This document shows positions 21,381 through 32,510 of a stretch of DNA of 64,000 bases, piece by piece. The notes below the pieces were generated by a model. It searched no databases. It was given only the letters and a program-made list of their open reading frames with translations, and was not told the DNA's origin. The stretch is from positions 62,001 through 126,000 of the forward strand of contig JAFEHU010000076.1 of NCBI GenBank assembly GCA_017848435.1, given 5' to 3'. Position 1 is the stretch's first letter, and each line of letters starts with the position of its first letter. The stretch comes from Burkholderiaceae bacterium (lineage in GTDB: Bacteria; Pseudomonadota; Gammaproteobacteria; Burkholderiales; Burkholderiaceae_C). The translations under genes and the position numbers were made by a program.

Positions 21381-21450
21381 ACTGACAATTTGTCGGGGTT
21401 CTGGGCGCGCACTGGCGCGTGCAGGGCCTTTCGCCCCTACCATTTCCGCC

Positions 21451-22182
21451 ATGAGCAACACCCACTTCGGTTTTCAGTCGGTTGACGAGCGCGAGAAGGC
21501 CAGCCGCGTGCGCGGCGTGTTCGACTCGGTCGCGCCCAAGTACGACCTGATGAACGACCTGATGTCGATGGGCCTGCACCGCGCCTGGAAGGCCTACACC
21601 GTGATGGTGGCCAACCTGCGCGAGGGCGACCAGGTGCTCGACATTGCCGGCGGCACCGGTGACCTGTCGCAGGCCTTTGCCAAGCAGGTCGGCCCCACCG
21701 GCACCGTGGTGCACACCGACATCAACGAAGCCATGCTGCGCACCGGCCGCGACCGCCTGCTCGACGCCGGCCTGGCGCTGCCCACGCTGGTGTGCGATGC
21801 CGAGAAACTGCCTTTTGCCAGCAGCCGCTTTGACCTCGTCAGCGTCGCCTTTGGCCTGCGCAACATGACGCACAAGGATGTGGCACTCACCGAGATGGCC
21901 CGCGTGCTGAAACCTGGCGGCAAGCTGCTGGTGCTGGAGTTTTCCAAAGTCGCCAAACCCCTGGAAAAAATCTACGACTGGTACTCCTTCAGTGTCTTGC
22001 CGCGCCTGGGCAAGCTGGTGGCCGGCGACGACGCCAGCTACCGCTACCTGGCCGAATCCATCCGCATGCACCCCGACCAGCAAGCGCTGAAGGGTCTGAT
22101 GCAGGCCAACGGTTTTGGCCATGTGGACTTCCACAACCTTGCTGGCGGCGTGGTGGCTCTGCATGTGGGTATCAAGTGCTGA
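21451..22182 (+). CDS. ubiE: ubiquinone/menaquinone C-methyltransferase UbiE
   Basis: A 243-residue SAM-dependent methyltransferase that methylates the benzoquinol ring in ubiquinone synthesis. The start [20 protein letters not shown], the [18 protein letters not shown] block and the SAM motif [12 protein letters not shown] (about residue 63) are typical. Length is normal. It opens the ubiE-Tim44-ubiJ-ubiB cluster. Confidence 0.97.
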   Translation: MSNTHFGFQSVDEREKASRVRGVFDSVAPKYDLMNDLMSMGLHRAWKAYTVMVANLREGDQVLDIAGGTGDLSQAFAKQVGPTGTVVHTDINEAMLRTGRDRLLDAGLALPTLVCDAEKLPFASSRFDLVSVAFGLRNMTHKDVALTEMARVLKPGGKLLVLEFSKVAKPLEKIYDWYSFSVLPRLGKLVAGDDASYRYLAESIRMHPDQQALKGLMQANGFGHVDFHNLAGGVVALHVGIKC

Positions 22183-22240
22183 CCTGTTGTGGGAAACTTG
22201 GGCGCATAGGTAGCAGGTCTGGTTATTTTCGGGAGACAAC

Positions 22241-23233
22241 ATGAAATTTTTAGCTTTGATGGTGCTGGCGGCCGCGCTGGTGGCCACCGGTTTCGATGCA
22301 GAAGCCAAGCGGCTGGGCGGTGGCAGTTCTGTGGGCCGCCAGTCCAGCAACGTCACGCAGCGCGACGCAACGCCACCGGCCACGCCGGCGCAGCCAGGCG
22401 TGGCCGCTGCCGCCAAGCCCGCCACGGCCACACCCGCTCCCGCAGCGGCTGCTGCGCCCAAGCGCCCTTGGGGCGCGATGCTCGGCGGCCTGGCCGCAGG
22501 CCTGGGGCTCGCGTGGTTGGCCAGTTCGCTCGGCCTGGGCGAAGCCTTTGGCCAGATCCTGATGTTTGCGCTGCTCGCGTTTGCGATCATGGCGGTCGTG
22601 GGCATGGTGATGCGCGCGCGCAAGAACGGCGCGGCTGGCAATGGCCGTCTCGCCTTCCAGGGCGCGGCCGCGTCGGCCCAGACGCCCGGCGGGTACAGCC
22701 CCAACAACGTCGGCAACGACGCCTCGGCCCGGCCCTGGGAACGCCACAGCATGTCGTTTGACAGTTCGCGTTTCCCCGCAGGGGGTTCGGCAGACGGTGG
22801 CGGTGTGGTGATTGGCTCGGGCCTGACCGGCACCCAATCCTGGGGCGTGCCAGACGGCTTTGACCGCGAATCCTTCCTGACCCAGGCCAAGGCCAACTTC
22901 ACCCGCCTGCAGGCTGCCTGGGACGCTTCCGACATCCCCTCGCTGCGCGCGATGATGACCGACGACATGCTGAGCGAAATCCGCCAGCAGCTGGCCGACC
23001 GCGAGACCCACACCGGTGGCAGCACCAACCAGACCGACGTGGTCATGCTCAACGCGCAGCTGCTGGGCATCGAAGAACTCAGCGAGGCCTACATGGCCAG
23101 CGTCGAGTTCTCCGGCATGATCCGCGAGCAGCCATCGGCCGGCCCCAGCCCGTTCCGCGAGGTGTGGAACATGACCAAGCCCAAAGACGGCTCGGCCGGC
23201 TGGCTGGTCGCCGGGGTGCAGGCGCTGCAGTAA
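22241..23233 (+). CDS. Tim44-like domain membrane protein
   Basis: A 330-residue protein. A signal segment (residues 1-22, MKFLALMVLAAALVATGF) is followed by a low-complexity Ala/Pro/Gly region. Two hydrophobic segments fall at about 80-100 and 103-122, and a Tim44-like domain at about 205-330 with FDRESFLTQAKANFTRLQAAW and MMTDDMLSEIRQQL. Bacterial Tim44-like proteins are membrane-associated with no agreed function. Its place between ubiE and ubiJ suggests a link to quinone synthesis, but that is inference. A strong terminator follows. Confidence 0.85.
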   Translation: MKFLALMVLAAALVATGFDAEAKRLGGGSSVGRQSSNVTQRDATPPATPAQPGVAAAAKPATATPAPAAAAAPKRPWGAMLGGLAAGLGLAWLASSLGLGEAFGQILMFALLAFAIMAVVGMVMRARKNGAAGNGRLAFQGAAASAQTPGGYSPNNVGNDASARPWERHSMSFDSSRFPAGGSADGGGVVIGSGLTGTQSWGVPDGFDRESFLTQAKANFTRLQAAWDASDIPSLRAMMTDDMLSEIRQQLADRETHTGGSTNQTDVVMLNAQLLGIEELSEAYMASVEFSGMIREQPSAGPSPFREVWNMTKPKDGSAGWLVAGVQALQ

Positions 23234-23259
23234 CCCAGCGGACCCACAGCGTCCCTGAA

Positions 23260-23293
23260 GCCCACCCGAGTGCCTCACTCGGGTGGGCTTTTT
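23260..23293 (+). terminator. intrinsic terminator after the Tim44-like gene
   Basis: A 13-base-pair stem runs from GCCCACCCGAGTG (23260-23272) to CACTCGGGTGGGC (23276-23288) with a CCT loop and then TTTTT. It separates ubiE and the Tim44-like gene from ubiJ-ubiB. Confidence 0.93.
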
Positions 23294-23333
23294 CTTGTGC
23301 GGCTGCCCCCGGTTTCCACCGGATAATCAGCGC

Positions 23334-23903
23334 ATGCAATCCACCCCCCCACTGTCTTTTCTGGACGGCCTGCTGGACCGCCTCGCCACCAGCGTCAAGC
23401 CGCCCGAGTGGCTGGTTGACGAGGTCCAGCACCGCGCCGTGCTGCTGCTAAACCACGTGCTGATGCAGGAGCCCGAAGCCCAGGCGCGGCTGGTGCGGCA
23501 ACAGGGGCGCACGGTGCGCGTGGAATGGCGCCACCTGTCGCTGCAGCTGGTGGCCACCCCGGCAGGCTTGCTGGACCGCGTGCTGCCCGGTGCCAGCGCA
23601 CGTGTGCCCGACCTGTGCCTCAGCGTGCAGGAAAACTCGCCGCTGGCATTGGCGCAAGCGGCGTTGCGCGGCGACAAGCCGCCGATCAAGATCGAGGGCG
23701 ACGTGCAGTTGGCGGCCGAGGTCGGCTGGCTGGTGGACCACGTGCGCTGGGACCTGGAAGAAGACCTGTCACGCCTGATCGGCGATGCACCGGCCCACAC
23801 CCTGGGCCAGACGGCGCGCCGCGCTGCGGCCGCGCTGCGCGAGTTCATCGCCCGCCGTTCCCCGGTGACCGACGGAAAGTTCACCGGAAAGTCGACGGAG
23901 TGA
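23334..23903 (+). CDS. ubiJ: ubiquinone biosynthesis accessory factor UbiJ
   Basis: A 189-residue SCP2-type lipid-binding protein. UbiJ scaffolds the soluble Ubi complex and holds polyprenyl intermediates. The N-terminus [17 protein letters not shown], the [20 protein letters not shown] segment and the C-terminal helical part ([12 protein letters not shown]) match the family. The ATG is chosen for the conserved length; the frame is open about 17 codons further up into the terminator. Its stop overlaps the ubiB ATG by one base. Confidence 0.9.
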   Translation: MQSTPPLSFLDGLLDRLATSVKPPEWLVDEVQHRAVLLLNHVLMQEPEAQARLVRQQGRTVRVEWRHLSLQLVATPAGLLDRVLPGASARVPDLCLSVQENSPLALAQAALRGDKPPIKIEGDVQLAAEVGWLVDHVRWDLEEDLSRLIGDAPAHTLGQTARRAAAALREFIARRSPVTDGKFTGKSTE

Positions 23904-25489
23904 TGGGCTGGCTGACGGGCAGCCTCGGCCGTGTGGCCCGCGGCATCGCGATTGTCTGGACCGTGCTGCGGCACGGGCTCGACGAACTAGTGCTGACCAG
24001 CTTCAACCGGCCCACGCTGCACCTGCTGGCCCGCGTGCTGTTTTTTGGCCGCCGCACCGACGCGCCGCGTGGCCAGCGCCTGCGCGAGGCGCTGGAACAG
24101 CTCGGCCCGATCTTCGTGAAATTTGGCCAGGTGCTCTCCACCCGGCGCGACCTGTTGCCGGCCGACATTGCCGACGAGCTGGCCCGGCTGCAGGACCGTG
24201 TGCCGCCGTTCCCGTCAGAGATTGCGATCGCCTCCATCGAGCGGGCGTTCAAACGCCCACTGAACGAGATTTTCGTCAGCTTCGAGCACACGCCGGTGGC
24301 CAGTGCGTCCATCGCCCAGGTGCATTTCGCCACCCTGCGCGACAGCTCGGGGCGTCTGCGGGACGTGGCCGTCAAGGTGCTGCGGCCGAACATGCTGCCC
24401 GCCATCGACAAGGATTTGAGCCTGATGCGCATGATGGCCGGCTGGGTCGAGTGGCTGAGCGCCGATGGCAAACGCCTGAAGCCGCGCGAGGTGGTTGCCG
24501 AGTTTGACAAGTACCTGCACGACGAACTTGATCTGATCCATGAAGCCGCCAGTGCCGCCCAGCTGCGCCGCAACATGGCGGGGCTGGACCTGGTGCTGAT
24601 CCCCGAGATGTTCTGGGACTACTGCCACACCGATGTGATGGTGATGGAGCGCATGCGCGGGGTGCCCATCAGCCAGGTGCAGCGCCTGCGCGACGCGGGG
24701 GTGGACATCCGCAAACTGGCGCGCGACGGCGTCACGCTGTTTTTCACCCAGGTGTTCCGCGACGGCTTCTTCCATGCCGACATGCACCCTGGCAACATCC
24801 AGGTGAGCCTGGACCCGGCCACCTTTGGCCGCTACATCTCGCTCGACTTCGGTATCGTCGGCACGCTGACCGAGGTCGACAAAGACTACTTGGCGCAGAA
24901 CTTCATTGCCTTTTTCCGGCGCGACTACAAGCGCGTGGCGCAGCTGCACATCGAATCCGGCTGGGTGCCCACCAACACCCGGGTGGACGAACTGGAGTCC
25001 GCCATACGCACCGTCTGTGAGCCCTACTTTGACCGGCCGCTGAAGGAGATTTCACTGGGCATGGTGCTGCTGCGCCTGTTCCAGACCTCGCGCCGGTTCC
25101 ACGTTGAAATCCAGCCACAGTTGGTGTTGCTGCAAAAAACCTTGCTGAACATCGAAGGCCTGGGCCGCGAGTTGGACCCCGAACTGGACCTGTGGCGCAC
25201 CGCCAAACCATTCCTGGAAAAGTGGATGCAGGACCAGGTGGGGCCGCAGCGGCTGCTGGAGCAGTTCAAGGCCGAAGCACCGCGCTACGCCCAGCTGCTG
25301 CCTGAATTGCCCCGGCTGCTGCACGACTACCTGAGCCGCACGCACGGCGGCGACCAGCGCGCGCTGCTGGAACTGCTGCGCGAACAAAAACGCACCAACA
25401 AGCTGCTGCAAAGCCTGGTTTACGGTGGCATGGGTTTTGTATTGGGCCTGGTGGTCATGGTCTTTGTGGTGCGCATGACTGTGCATTGA
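23903..25489 (+). CDS. ubiB: ubiquinone biosynthesis kinase-like protein UbiB
   Basis: A 528-residue UbiB/ADCK (ABC1) family atypical kinase required for aerobic ubiquinone synthesis. The KxGQ segment [16 protein letters not shown], the Ala-rich loop [18 protein letters not shown] and the DFG-like [10 protein letters not shown] are present. A hydrophobic C-terminal anchor ([16 protein letters not shown]) places it at the inner membrane. The ATG overlaps the ubiJ stop (TGATG). An intrinsic terminator follows the stop at once. Confidence 0.96.
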   Translation: MGWLTGSLGRVARGIAIVWTVLRHGLDELVLTSFNRPTLHLLARVLFFGRRTDAPRGQRLREALEQLGPIFVKFGQVLSTRRDLLPADIADELARLQDRVPPFPSEIAIASIERAFKRPLNEIFVSFEHTPVASASIAQVHFATLRDSSGRLRDVAVKVLRPNMLPAIDKDLSLMRMMAGWVEWLSADGKRLKPREVVAEFDKYLHDELDLIHEAASAAQLRRNMAGLDLVLIPEMFWDYCHTDVMVMERMRGVPISQVQRLRDAGVDIRKLARDGVTLFFTQVFRDGFFHADMHPGNIQVSLDPATFGRYISLDFGIVGTLTEVDKDYLAQNFIAFFRRDYKRVAQLHIESGWVPTNTRVDELESAIRTVCEPYFDRPLKEISLGMVLLRLFQTSRRFHVEIQPQLVLLQKTLLNIEGLGRELDPELDLWRTAKPFLEKWMQDQVGPQRLLEQFKAEAPRYAQLLPELPRLLHDYLSRTHGGDQRALLELLREQKRTNKLLQSLVYGGMGFVLGLVVMVFVVRMTVH

Positions 25490-25510
25490 CGCGGCTGACA
25501 GCCGCGTTTT
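25489..25510 (+). terminator. intrinsic terminator after ubiB
   Basis: CGCGGCT (25490-25496) pairs with AGCCGCG (25500-25506) across GAC and is followed by TTTT, directly after the ubiB stop codon. Confidence 0.85.
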
Positions 25511-25543
25511 GTTGATAATCCGGTCCACATTCGGGAGTGTGCT

Positions 25544-26989
25544 GTGCTGTTGACCCTTGTTGTCCTCTACCTGCTGGTGACGATTGCGATTGGCCTGGTT
25601 GCGGCCAGGCGTGTGAAAAACACCGCCGACTTCGCCATCGCCGGGCGCAACCTGCCGCTGATGATGATCGTCACCACCACCTTTGCCACCTGGTTTGGCT
25701 CTGAAACGGTGCTGGGCATCCCGGCCAAGTTCATCGAGAACGGCCTGAAGGGCGTGGTCGAAGACCCGTTTGGCGCTGGCAGCTGCCTGATCCTGGTGGG
25801 CCTGTTCATCGCCGGCAAGCTCTACCGCATGACGCTCCTGACCATCAGCGACTACTACCGCGAGCGTTATGGCCGCACGGTGGAAATTGTCTGCTCGCTG
25901 ATCATCATGCTGAGCTATCTGGGCTGGGTGTCGGCCCAGGTCACCGCGCTCGGGCTGGTGTTCAACGTGCTGTCGGGTGGCACCATCAGCGTGCCGGTGG
26001 GGATGGTGATCGGCGTGGTGTCCATCCTGGCCTACACCATGTTCGGTGGCATGTGGTCGGTGGCGATCACCGACTTTTTGCAGATGATCATTCTGGTGGT
26101 GGGGCTGAGCACCATCGCGGTATTCGCCGCCAACCTGGCCGGTGGGGCCGACCAGGTGGTGGCGCTGGCCGTCAGCAAAGACCTGTTCAAGTTCTGGCCC
26201 GAGCCCAGCTTTCACGACATCGCCTTCTTCATTGCGGCGGCCATCACCATCATGTTCGGTTCCATCCCGCAGCAGGACGTGTTCCAGCGCGTGATGTCGG
26301 CCAACAGCCACAACGCCGCCACGCGCGGCCCGGTGATCGGGGGCTTCTGCTACATCCTGTTCGCCTTCGTGCCGATGTTCATCATCATCAGTGCGCTGAT
26401 CATCATGCCGGAGCAGACCGCCACGCTGCTGAAAGACGACCCGCAGAAAATCCTGCCCATTCTGGTGCTGGAGAAAATGCCGTTCGTGATGCAGGTGCTG
26501 TTTTTTGGTGCCTTGCTGTCGGCGATCAAGTCGGCCGCGTCCGCCACGCTGCTCGCCCCGAGCGTGACCTTTGTGGAAAACATCTGGCGCCAGTTCAAAC
26601 CCATGGTGGACGACCGCGAGCAGCTCAAGACCATGCGCATCACGGTGCTGGTGTTTGCCGCCCTGGTGCTGGTGTACGCCATTGCCAGCCAGGGCACGCC
26701 GATCTACGAACTGGTCTCCGGTGCCTACCAGGTCACCCTGGTGGGGGCGTTCATCCCGCTGGTGTTCGGGCTGTACTGGTCCCGGGCCACCACCCAGGGC
26801 GCATTGGTGTCCATCGGGCTGGGCATCCTGACCTGGCTGGCCGGTCTGGCCACGCCGATGGGCGAGGTGTTCCCGGCCCAACTGGCCGGCGTGCTGGCGG
26901 CGCTGGTGGGCATGCTGGCCGGTTCGCTGCTGCCGCAGTGGCTGACCGACACCCGCACCCCGCACCAGCCGGTGGCCGGGCTGGACTGA
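25544..26989 (+). CDS. sodium:solute symporter (SSS family)
   Basis: A 481-residue membrane protein with about 13 hydrophobic segments and the solute:sodium symporter fold. Family marks include the N-terminal ADFAIAGRNLPLMMIVTTTF, the substrate/sodium region TWFGSETVLGIPAKF, ISDYYRERYGR and GSIPQQDVFQRVMSA. The start is GTG, which fits the length. The substrate cannot be read from sequence. It stands as a single gene between the ubiB terminator and fmdB. Confidence 0.88.
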   Translation: MLLTLVVLYLLVTIAIGLVAARRVKNTADFAIAGRNLPLMMIVTTTFATWFGSETVLGIPAKFIENGLKGVVEDPFGAGSCLILVGLFIAGKLYRMTLLTISDYYRERYGRTVEIVCSLIIMLSYLGWVSAQVTALGLVFNVLSGGTISVPVGMVIGVVSILAYTMFGGMWSVAITDFLQMIILVVGLSTIAVFAANLAGGADQVVALAVSKDLFKFWPEPSFHDIAFFIAAAITIMFGSIPQQDVFQRVMSANSHNAATRGPVIGGFCYILFAFVPMFIIISALIIMPEQTATLLKDDPQKILPILVLEKMPFVMQVLFFGALLSAIKSAASATLLAPSVTFVENIWRQFKPMVDDREQLKTMRITVLVFAALVLVYAIASQGTPIYELVSGAYQVTLVGAFIPLVFGLYWSRATTQGALVSIGLGILTWLAGLATPMGEVFPAQLAGVLAALVGMLAGSLLPQWLTDTRTPHQPVAGLD

Positions 26990-27038
26990 CGCGCCACGGG
27001 CCGGCTGGCCGAGGTGCCGGGGCAAGTGGTCCGGCACC

Positions 27039-27044
27039 TATAAT
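27039..27044 (+). promoter_or_regulatory. -10 box before the fmdB-DUF502-aspS genes
   Basis: A perfect TATAAT lies 34 bases before the fmdB-family start. No clear -35 is visible at 16-18 bases upstream. The three downstream genes are tightly spaced and probably share this promoter. Confidence 0.5.
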
Positions 27045-27078
27045 TGAGGGTTTTGCGTTTCCACCCTTCTGACCAGCC

Positions 27079-27405
27079 ATGCCAATCTACGCTTACAAAT
27101 GCGAATCCTGCGGGCACAGCAAGGACGTTCTGCAAAAGATGTCCGACCAGCCACTGACCGACTGCCCAAGTTGTGGGGCCGCCAGCTTCAAGAAGCAGTT
27201 GACCGCCGCCGGCTTCCAGCTCAAGGGCTCGGGCTGGTATGTGACCGATTTCCGTGGGGGCAACAGCGGCCAGCCGGCGGGCGCCGAAGCCACATCCGTG
27301 CCCGCCGTGGCCAGCAAAGACACCCCCTCCACCGCAGCGCCAGCACCAGCGCCTGCCAGCGCGCCGGCAGACAAACCCAAGCCCACCACCGGCTCGGGCA
27401 GCTAG
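27079..27405 (+). CDS. FmdB family zinc ribbon protein
   Basis: A 108-residue protein. The first 45 residues are an FmdB-type zinc ribbon (MPIYAYKCESCGHSKDVLQK, then DCPSCG). After GFQLKGSGWYVTDFR comes a low-complexity Ala/Pro/Thr tail of about 45 residues. FmdB was named as a putative regulator of formamidase, but most members are uncharacterised. It is 3 bases from the DUF502 gene and followed by aspS, a conserved betaproteobacterial order. Confidence 0.9.
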   Translation: MPIYAYKCESCGHSKDVLQKMSDQPLTDCPSCGAASFKKQLTAAGFQLKGSGWYVTDFRGGNSGQPAGAEATSVPAVASKDTPSTAAPAPAPASAPADKPKPTTGSGS

Positions 27406-27408
27406 GCG

Positions 27409-28059
27409 ATGCGCAAGTACTTTCTCACCGGCCTGCTGGTCTGGGCGCCACTGGCCATCACCATCTGGGTGATCACCTGGGGGCTGGGCGCGCTGGACGG
27501 CGTGTTCGGTTCGGTGATGGCTGCCATCACCGCGGTGTTGCCCGGCGCCTTGAGCCCCGCGCTCAACGACTTCCGCAACATCCCTGGCCTGGGCATTGCC
27601 CTGGTGCTGCTGGTGATTTTTCTCACCGGCATGTTCGCTGCCAACATTTTTGGCCGCTGGGCGCTGAGCCAGTCCGACCGGCTGCTGACCAACATCCCCA
27701 TCGTCAAATCCATCTATTCCAGCGTCAAGCAGGTGTCGGACACGCTGTTTTCCAGCAACGGCAACGCGTTCCGCAAGGCCCTCTTGGTGCAGTACCCGCG
27801 CGAGGGTTCGTGGACCATCGCCTTCCTGACGGGTGCCCCCAGTGGCGAGGTGGCGGCCTACCTGCCGGGTGACCACGTCAGCGTCTACGTACCGACCACG
27901 CCCAACCCGACCTCGGGCTTCTTCCTGATGCTGCCCCGCGCGCAGGTGGTGGAGCTGGAGATGAGCGTGGACGAAGCGCTCAAATACATCATTTCCATGG
28001 GCGTGGTCACACCAGACCGCCCCGCACCGTTGCCCCCCGTTCATTTACCCGTTCACTGA
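27409..28059 (+). CDS. DUF502 family membrane protein
   Basis: A 216-residue inner-membrane protein with two transmembrane segments (about residues 5-27 and 60-83). A conserved cytoplasmic domain follows with [32 protein letters not shown] and the C-terminal [14 protein letters not shown]502 proteins have no established function. It lies between fmdB (3 bases) and aspS (26 bases) and is surely co-transcribed with them. The last dozen residues are proline-rich and may be disordered. Confidence 0.9.
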   Translation: MRKYFLTGLLVWAPLAITIWVITWGLGALDGVFGSVMAAITAVLPGALSPALNDFRNIPGLGIALVLLVIFLTGMFAANIFGRWALSQSDRLLTNIPIVKSIYSSVKQVSDTLFSSNGNAFRKALLVQYPREGSWTIAFLTGAPSGEVAAYLPGDHVSVYVPTTPNPTSGFFLMLPRAQVVELEMSVDEALKYIISMGVVTPDRPAPLPPVHLPVH

Positions 28060-28085
28060 GGGCGTCTGCAGGCGCCGTATTCCCT

Positions 28086-29879
<1,794 letters not shown>

Positions 29880-29987
29880 GGGGCGCAACCGCTGTGCCGT
29901 CATGCGGCAGCAGCGCGTTTGCAGTAGCATGACTTTCGCTCGGCGCGGTCTGGTGAGTGCCTTTCACCGGCGCGTCGAACATAGGCG

Positions 29988-31301
29988 ATGCCCATGCTGC
30001 ACTTCCTGTTTCTGACGCCGATCCGGTTTTCAGCGCTTCGCCCTCTGCGGAGCCTGGTTGCTGGAACGGTTGTTTTTGCCTTGTCCGCATGTGGCGGCGG
30101 GGGCTCGTCGTCCAGCGGCGGTTCAGGCACTGCGGCCATTGCCATCACCAGCCAGCCTGCCGCCCAGACGGTGGTGGAAGGCCAGTCGGCCATTTTCAGT
30201 GTGGCCACGAACACCAGCACCGGTGTCGGCTACCAGTGGCGGCGCAACGGGGTGGACCTTGCCGGGGCCACGGCGGCCAGTTACACCACGCCCGCACTGC
30301 AGACCAGCGACAGCGCCACGCAGTACAGCGTGCGTGCGACCAACGGCAGCAGCACGGCCACATCGGCTGCGGCAGCCGTGCAGGTGCTGTCGGAGGTGGC
30401 CACTGCGCCCACCCGCACGGCCAGCGTGGCGCCTTCGGTGACCGCCAGCGGCATCAGCGACAGTTTTGGCACCCACTATGTGGCGGCCAACACCGGCGTG
30501 TCGCCACGCGGGCTGTTCGTGTTTTTCCCCGGCACCGGTGCGGTGCCCGACAACTACAAGCTGGTCGTGCAGGCTGCGGCCAACAACGGTTACGCCGCCA
30601 TCGGCCTGGCCTACCCGAACGACAGCACCGTCACCGGTGCCTGCCTCAACAGCGGCAACACCGACTGCACCCGGCTGCTCCGCGAGGAAACACTGAGTGG
30701 CAACAACGTGTCGCCTGTGGTCAGTGTGTCGCCCACCAACGCCATCCGCAACCGGCTGACGGCCTTGCTGGCCTACTTGGCACAGCAGCAGCCACAGGAA
30801 GGCTGGGGCCGCTTTGTCGATGCCGGGGGCAACCTGCAGTGGTCGCAGATCCGGGTCGGCGGGCACTCCCAGGGTGGCGGCACTGCGGTGCACCTGAGCA
30901 AGCAGACGGCGGTGGACCGGGCCTGTTTCTTTGCCGCGCCGGGGGACACCACCGACGCCCAGCTCAGCGTGGCGCCCTGGGTCGCAGCCGCTGGCGTGAC
31001 CGGTGCGGAACGCCTCTATGGTTTTGCCCATGAGCAGGACGGCATCATTCCCAACAGCCTGGTGCTGCAGCAGTGGGCCGCATTGCAGCTCGGCAGCTTT
31101 GGCGCGGCGCTCCGTGTGGACGGCGCCAATGCCCCCTACAGTGGCCGTCACATGCTGCTGACCAATGTGCCGCGCGGCAACCTGCTCACCGCCGCCGGGC
31201 TGGCCTTTCACAACCTGCCCGTCGTGGACTTCTTCACACCGATGGAAGGCAACCTGCCAGCCTTCAGGCGTGTCTGGCAATACCTCTGTTTCACACCTTG
31301 A
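29988..31301 (+). CDS. lipoprotein with Ig-like domain and alpha/beta-hydrolase fold
   Basis: A 437-residue exported lipoprotein. The signal ends in the lipobox LSAC and is followed by GGGGSSSSGG. Residues about 50-140 resemble an Ig-like domain (VVEGQSAIFSVATN, YQWRRNGVDLAGA). The rest looks like an alpha/beta hydrolase: RGLFVFFPGTGAVPDNY, then the nucleophile elbow GGHSQGGGTAVHL, an Asp region and a late His (SGRHMLLTN). It resembles the BPSS1187-type family as I recall it. Substrate unknown. The stop overlaps the nudB start. Confidence 0.75.
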   Translation: MPMLHFLFLTPIRFSALRPLRSLVAGTVVFALSACGGGGSSSSGGSGTAAIAITSQPAAQTVVEGQSAIFSVATNTSTGVGYQWRRNGVDLAGATAASYTTPALQTSDSATQYSVRATNGSSTATSAAAAVQVLSEVATAPTRTASVAPSVTASGISDSFGTHYVAANTGVSPRGLFVFFPGTGAVPDNYKLVVQAAANNGYAAIGLAYPNDSTVTGACLNSGNTDCTRLLREETLSGNNVSPVVSVSPTNAIRNRLTALLAYLAQQQPQEGWGRFVDAGGNLQWSQIRVGGHSQGGGTAVHLSKQTAVDRACFFAAPGDTTDAQLSVAPWVAAAGVTGAERLYGFAHEQDGIIPNSLVLQQWAALQLGSFGAALRVDGANAPYSGRHMLLTNVPRGNLLTAAGLAFHNLPVVDFFTPMEGNLPAFRRVWQYLCFTP

Positions 31302-31756
31302 GTTTCAAGATCCCGCAGTCGGTGCTGGTGGTGATCCACACGCCGGCACTCGACGTGCTGTTGATCCAGCGCACCGACGCGCCCGACTTCTGGCAGTCGG
31401 TCACTGGCAGCAAAGACCATGAGGGCGAAGACTTCGCCGCCACCGCCGCACGCGAGGTGTGGGAAGAAACCGGCATCGACTGCCGCCCCGGCACCCCACT
31501 GGCCGCAGGCCTGTGCGACTGGCAGCTGGAGAATGTGTACGACATCTACCCGCGCTGGCAGCACCGCTACCCACCTGGCGTGACGCGCAACACCGAGCAC
31601 CTGTTTGGTCTGCAGGTGCCCGCAGGCACGCCGGTGGTACTGAGCCCGCGCGAACACACGGCCGCCTGCTGGCTGCCTTACCGGGAGGCGGCCGAGCGCT
31701 GCTTCTCGCCGTCCAATGCCGAGGCTATTTTGTTGCTCCCGCATTTTTTGAAGTAA
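31298..31756 (+). CDS. nudB: dihydroneopterin triphosphate diphosphatase (Nudix)
   Basis: A 152-residue Nudix hydrolase matching NudB, which removes pyrophosphate from dihydroneopterin triphosphate in folate synthesis. The start is TTG, overlapping the preceding stop as TTGA, and gives MSFKIPQSVLVVIHTPALDV. The Nudix box is GSKDHEGEDFAATAAREVWE with ETGI after it; it has one extra residue between the first Gly and Glu compared with the classic spacing. Its substrate is the product of FolE, encoded 5 kb downstream. Confidence 0.85.
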   Translation: MSFKIPQSVLVVIHTPALDVLLIQRTDAPDFWQSVTGSKDHEGEDFAATAAREVWEETGIDCRPGTPLAAGLCDWQLENVYDIYPRWQHRYPPGVTRNTEHLFGLQVPAGTPVVLSPREHTAACWLPYREAAERCFSPSNAEAILLLPHFLK

Positions 31757-31766
31757 GGTTGGCCGC

Positions 31767-32510
31767 ATGACGACATTGCGTGTGGCCACCTACAACATCC
31801 ACAAAGGCGTGCAGGGGCTGGGCCCGAACCGCCGCCTGGAAATCCACAACCTGGGCCACGCGGTCGAGCAGTTGGATGCCGACATCGTCTGCCTGCAGGA
31901 GGTGCGCAAGATGCACCGCCGCGAGCAGGACTATTTCTCGCGCTGGCCCGACCTGCCGCAAGCCGACTTTCTGGCGCCCGAAGGCTACGAGGCGATTTAC
32001 CAGACCAACGCCATCACCCGCCACGGCGAACACGGCAACGCGTTGCTGTCGCGCTGGCCGGTGCATGCCCACGCGCACGAGGACATGTCCGACCACCGCT
32101 TCGAGCAGCGCGGCCTGCTGCATGTGCAGGTGTATGTGGAGTCGCGCATCGTGCACGTGATCGTGCTGCACCTGGGGCTGATTCCTGCCAGCCGCAGCCG
32201 CCAGATTGCGCAACTCACCAGCTTCATTGAACGCGAGGTGCCGCGTGACGCGCCACTGCTGGTGGCCGGCGATTTCAACGACTGGAGTGCCCGGCTGCGC
32301 CCGGCCATGCGGGCGATGCAGCTGCTCGACTTTGAAGGCGACCGCCAGTCCACCTACCCGGCCCGTTTGCCCCTGGCGCAGCTGGACTATGTGTACGCAC
32401 GCGGCCTTCAGCCGCTGGGCGTGACCGTGCCGCGCGGGCCGATCTGGGGCCGCATGTCGGACCACCTGCCGCTGATCGCGGAGTTTGAGTTGGGCGATGG
32501 CACAAGCTGA
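31767..32510 (+). CDS. endonuclease/exonuclease/phosphatase family protein
   Basis: A 247-residue EEP-fold hydrolase. The metal site glutamate is in DIVCLQEVRKMHRRE, then HGEHGNALLSRWP, the catalytic VAGDFNDWSARL and the final SDHLPLIAEFEL. Such proteins cut phosphodiester bonds in nucleic acids or phospholipids. Its place directly before a phospholipase D family gene is conserved in related bacteria, hinting at a membrane-lipid role. It follows nudB by 10 bases and overlaps the next gene by about 14. Confidence 0.88.
   Translation: MTTLRVATYNIHKGVQGLGPNRRLEIHNLGHAVEQLDADIVCLQEVRKMHRREQDYFSRWPDLPQADFLAPEGYEAIYQTNAITRHGEHGNALLSRWPVHAHAHEDMSDHRFEQRGLLHVQVYVESRIVHVIVLHLGLIPASRSRQIAQLTSFIEREVPRDAPLLVAGDFNDWSARLRPAMRAMQLLDFEGDRQSTYPARLPLAQLDYVYARGLQPLGVTVPRGPIWGRMSDHLPLIAEFELGDGTS

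Noticed and set aside
25052-27037. 661-codon minus-strand open frame
   Set aside because: Antisense to ubiB and the symporter; low-complexity His/Gln translation, no recognisable family.
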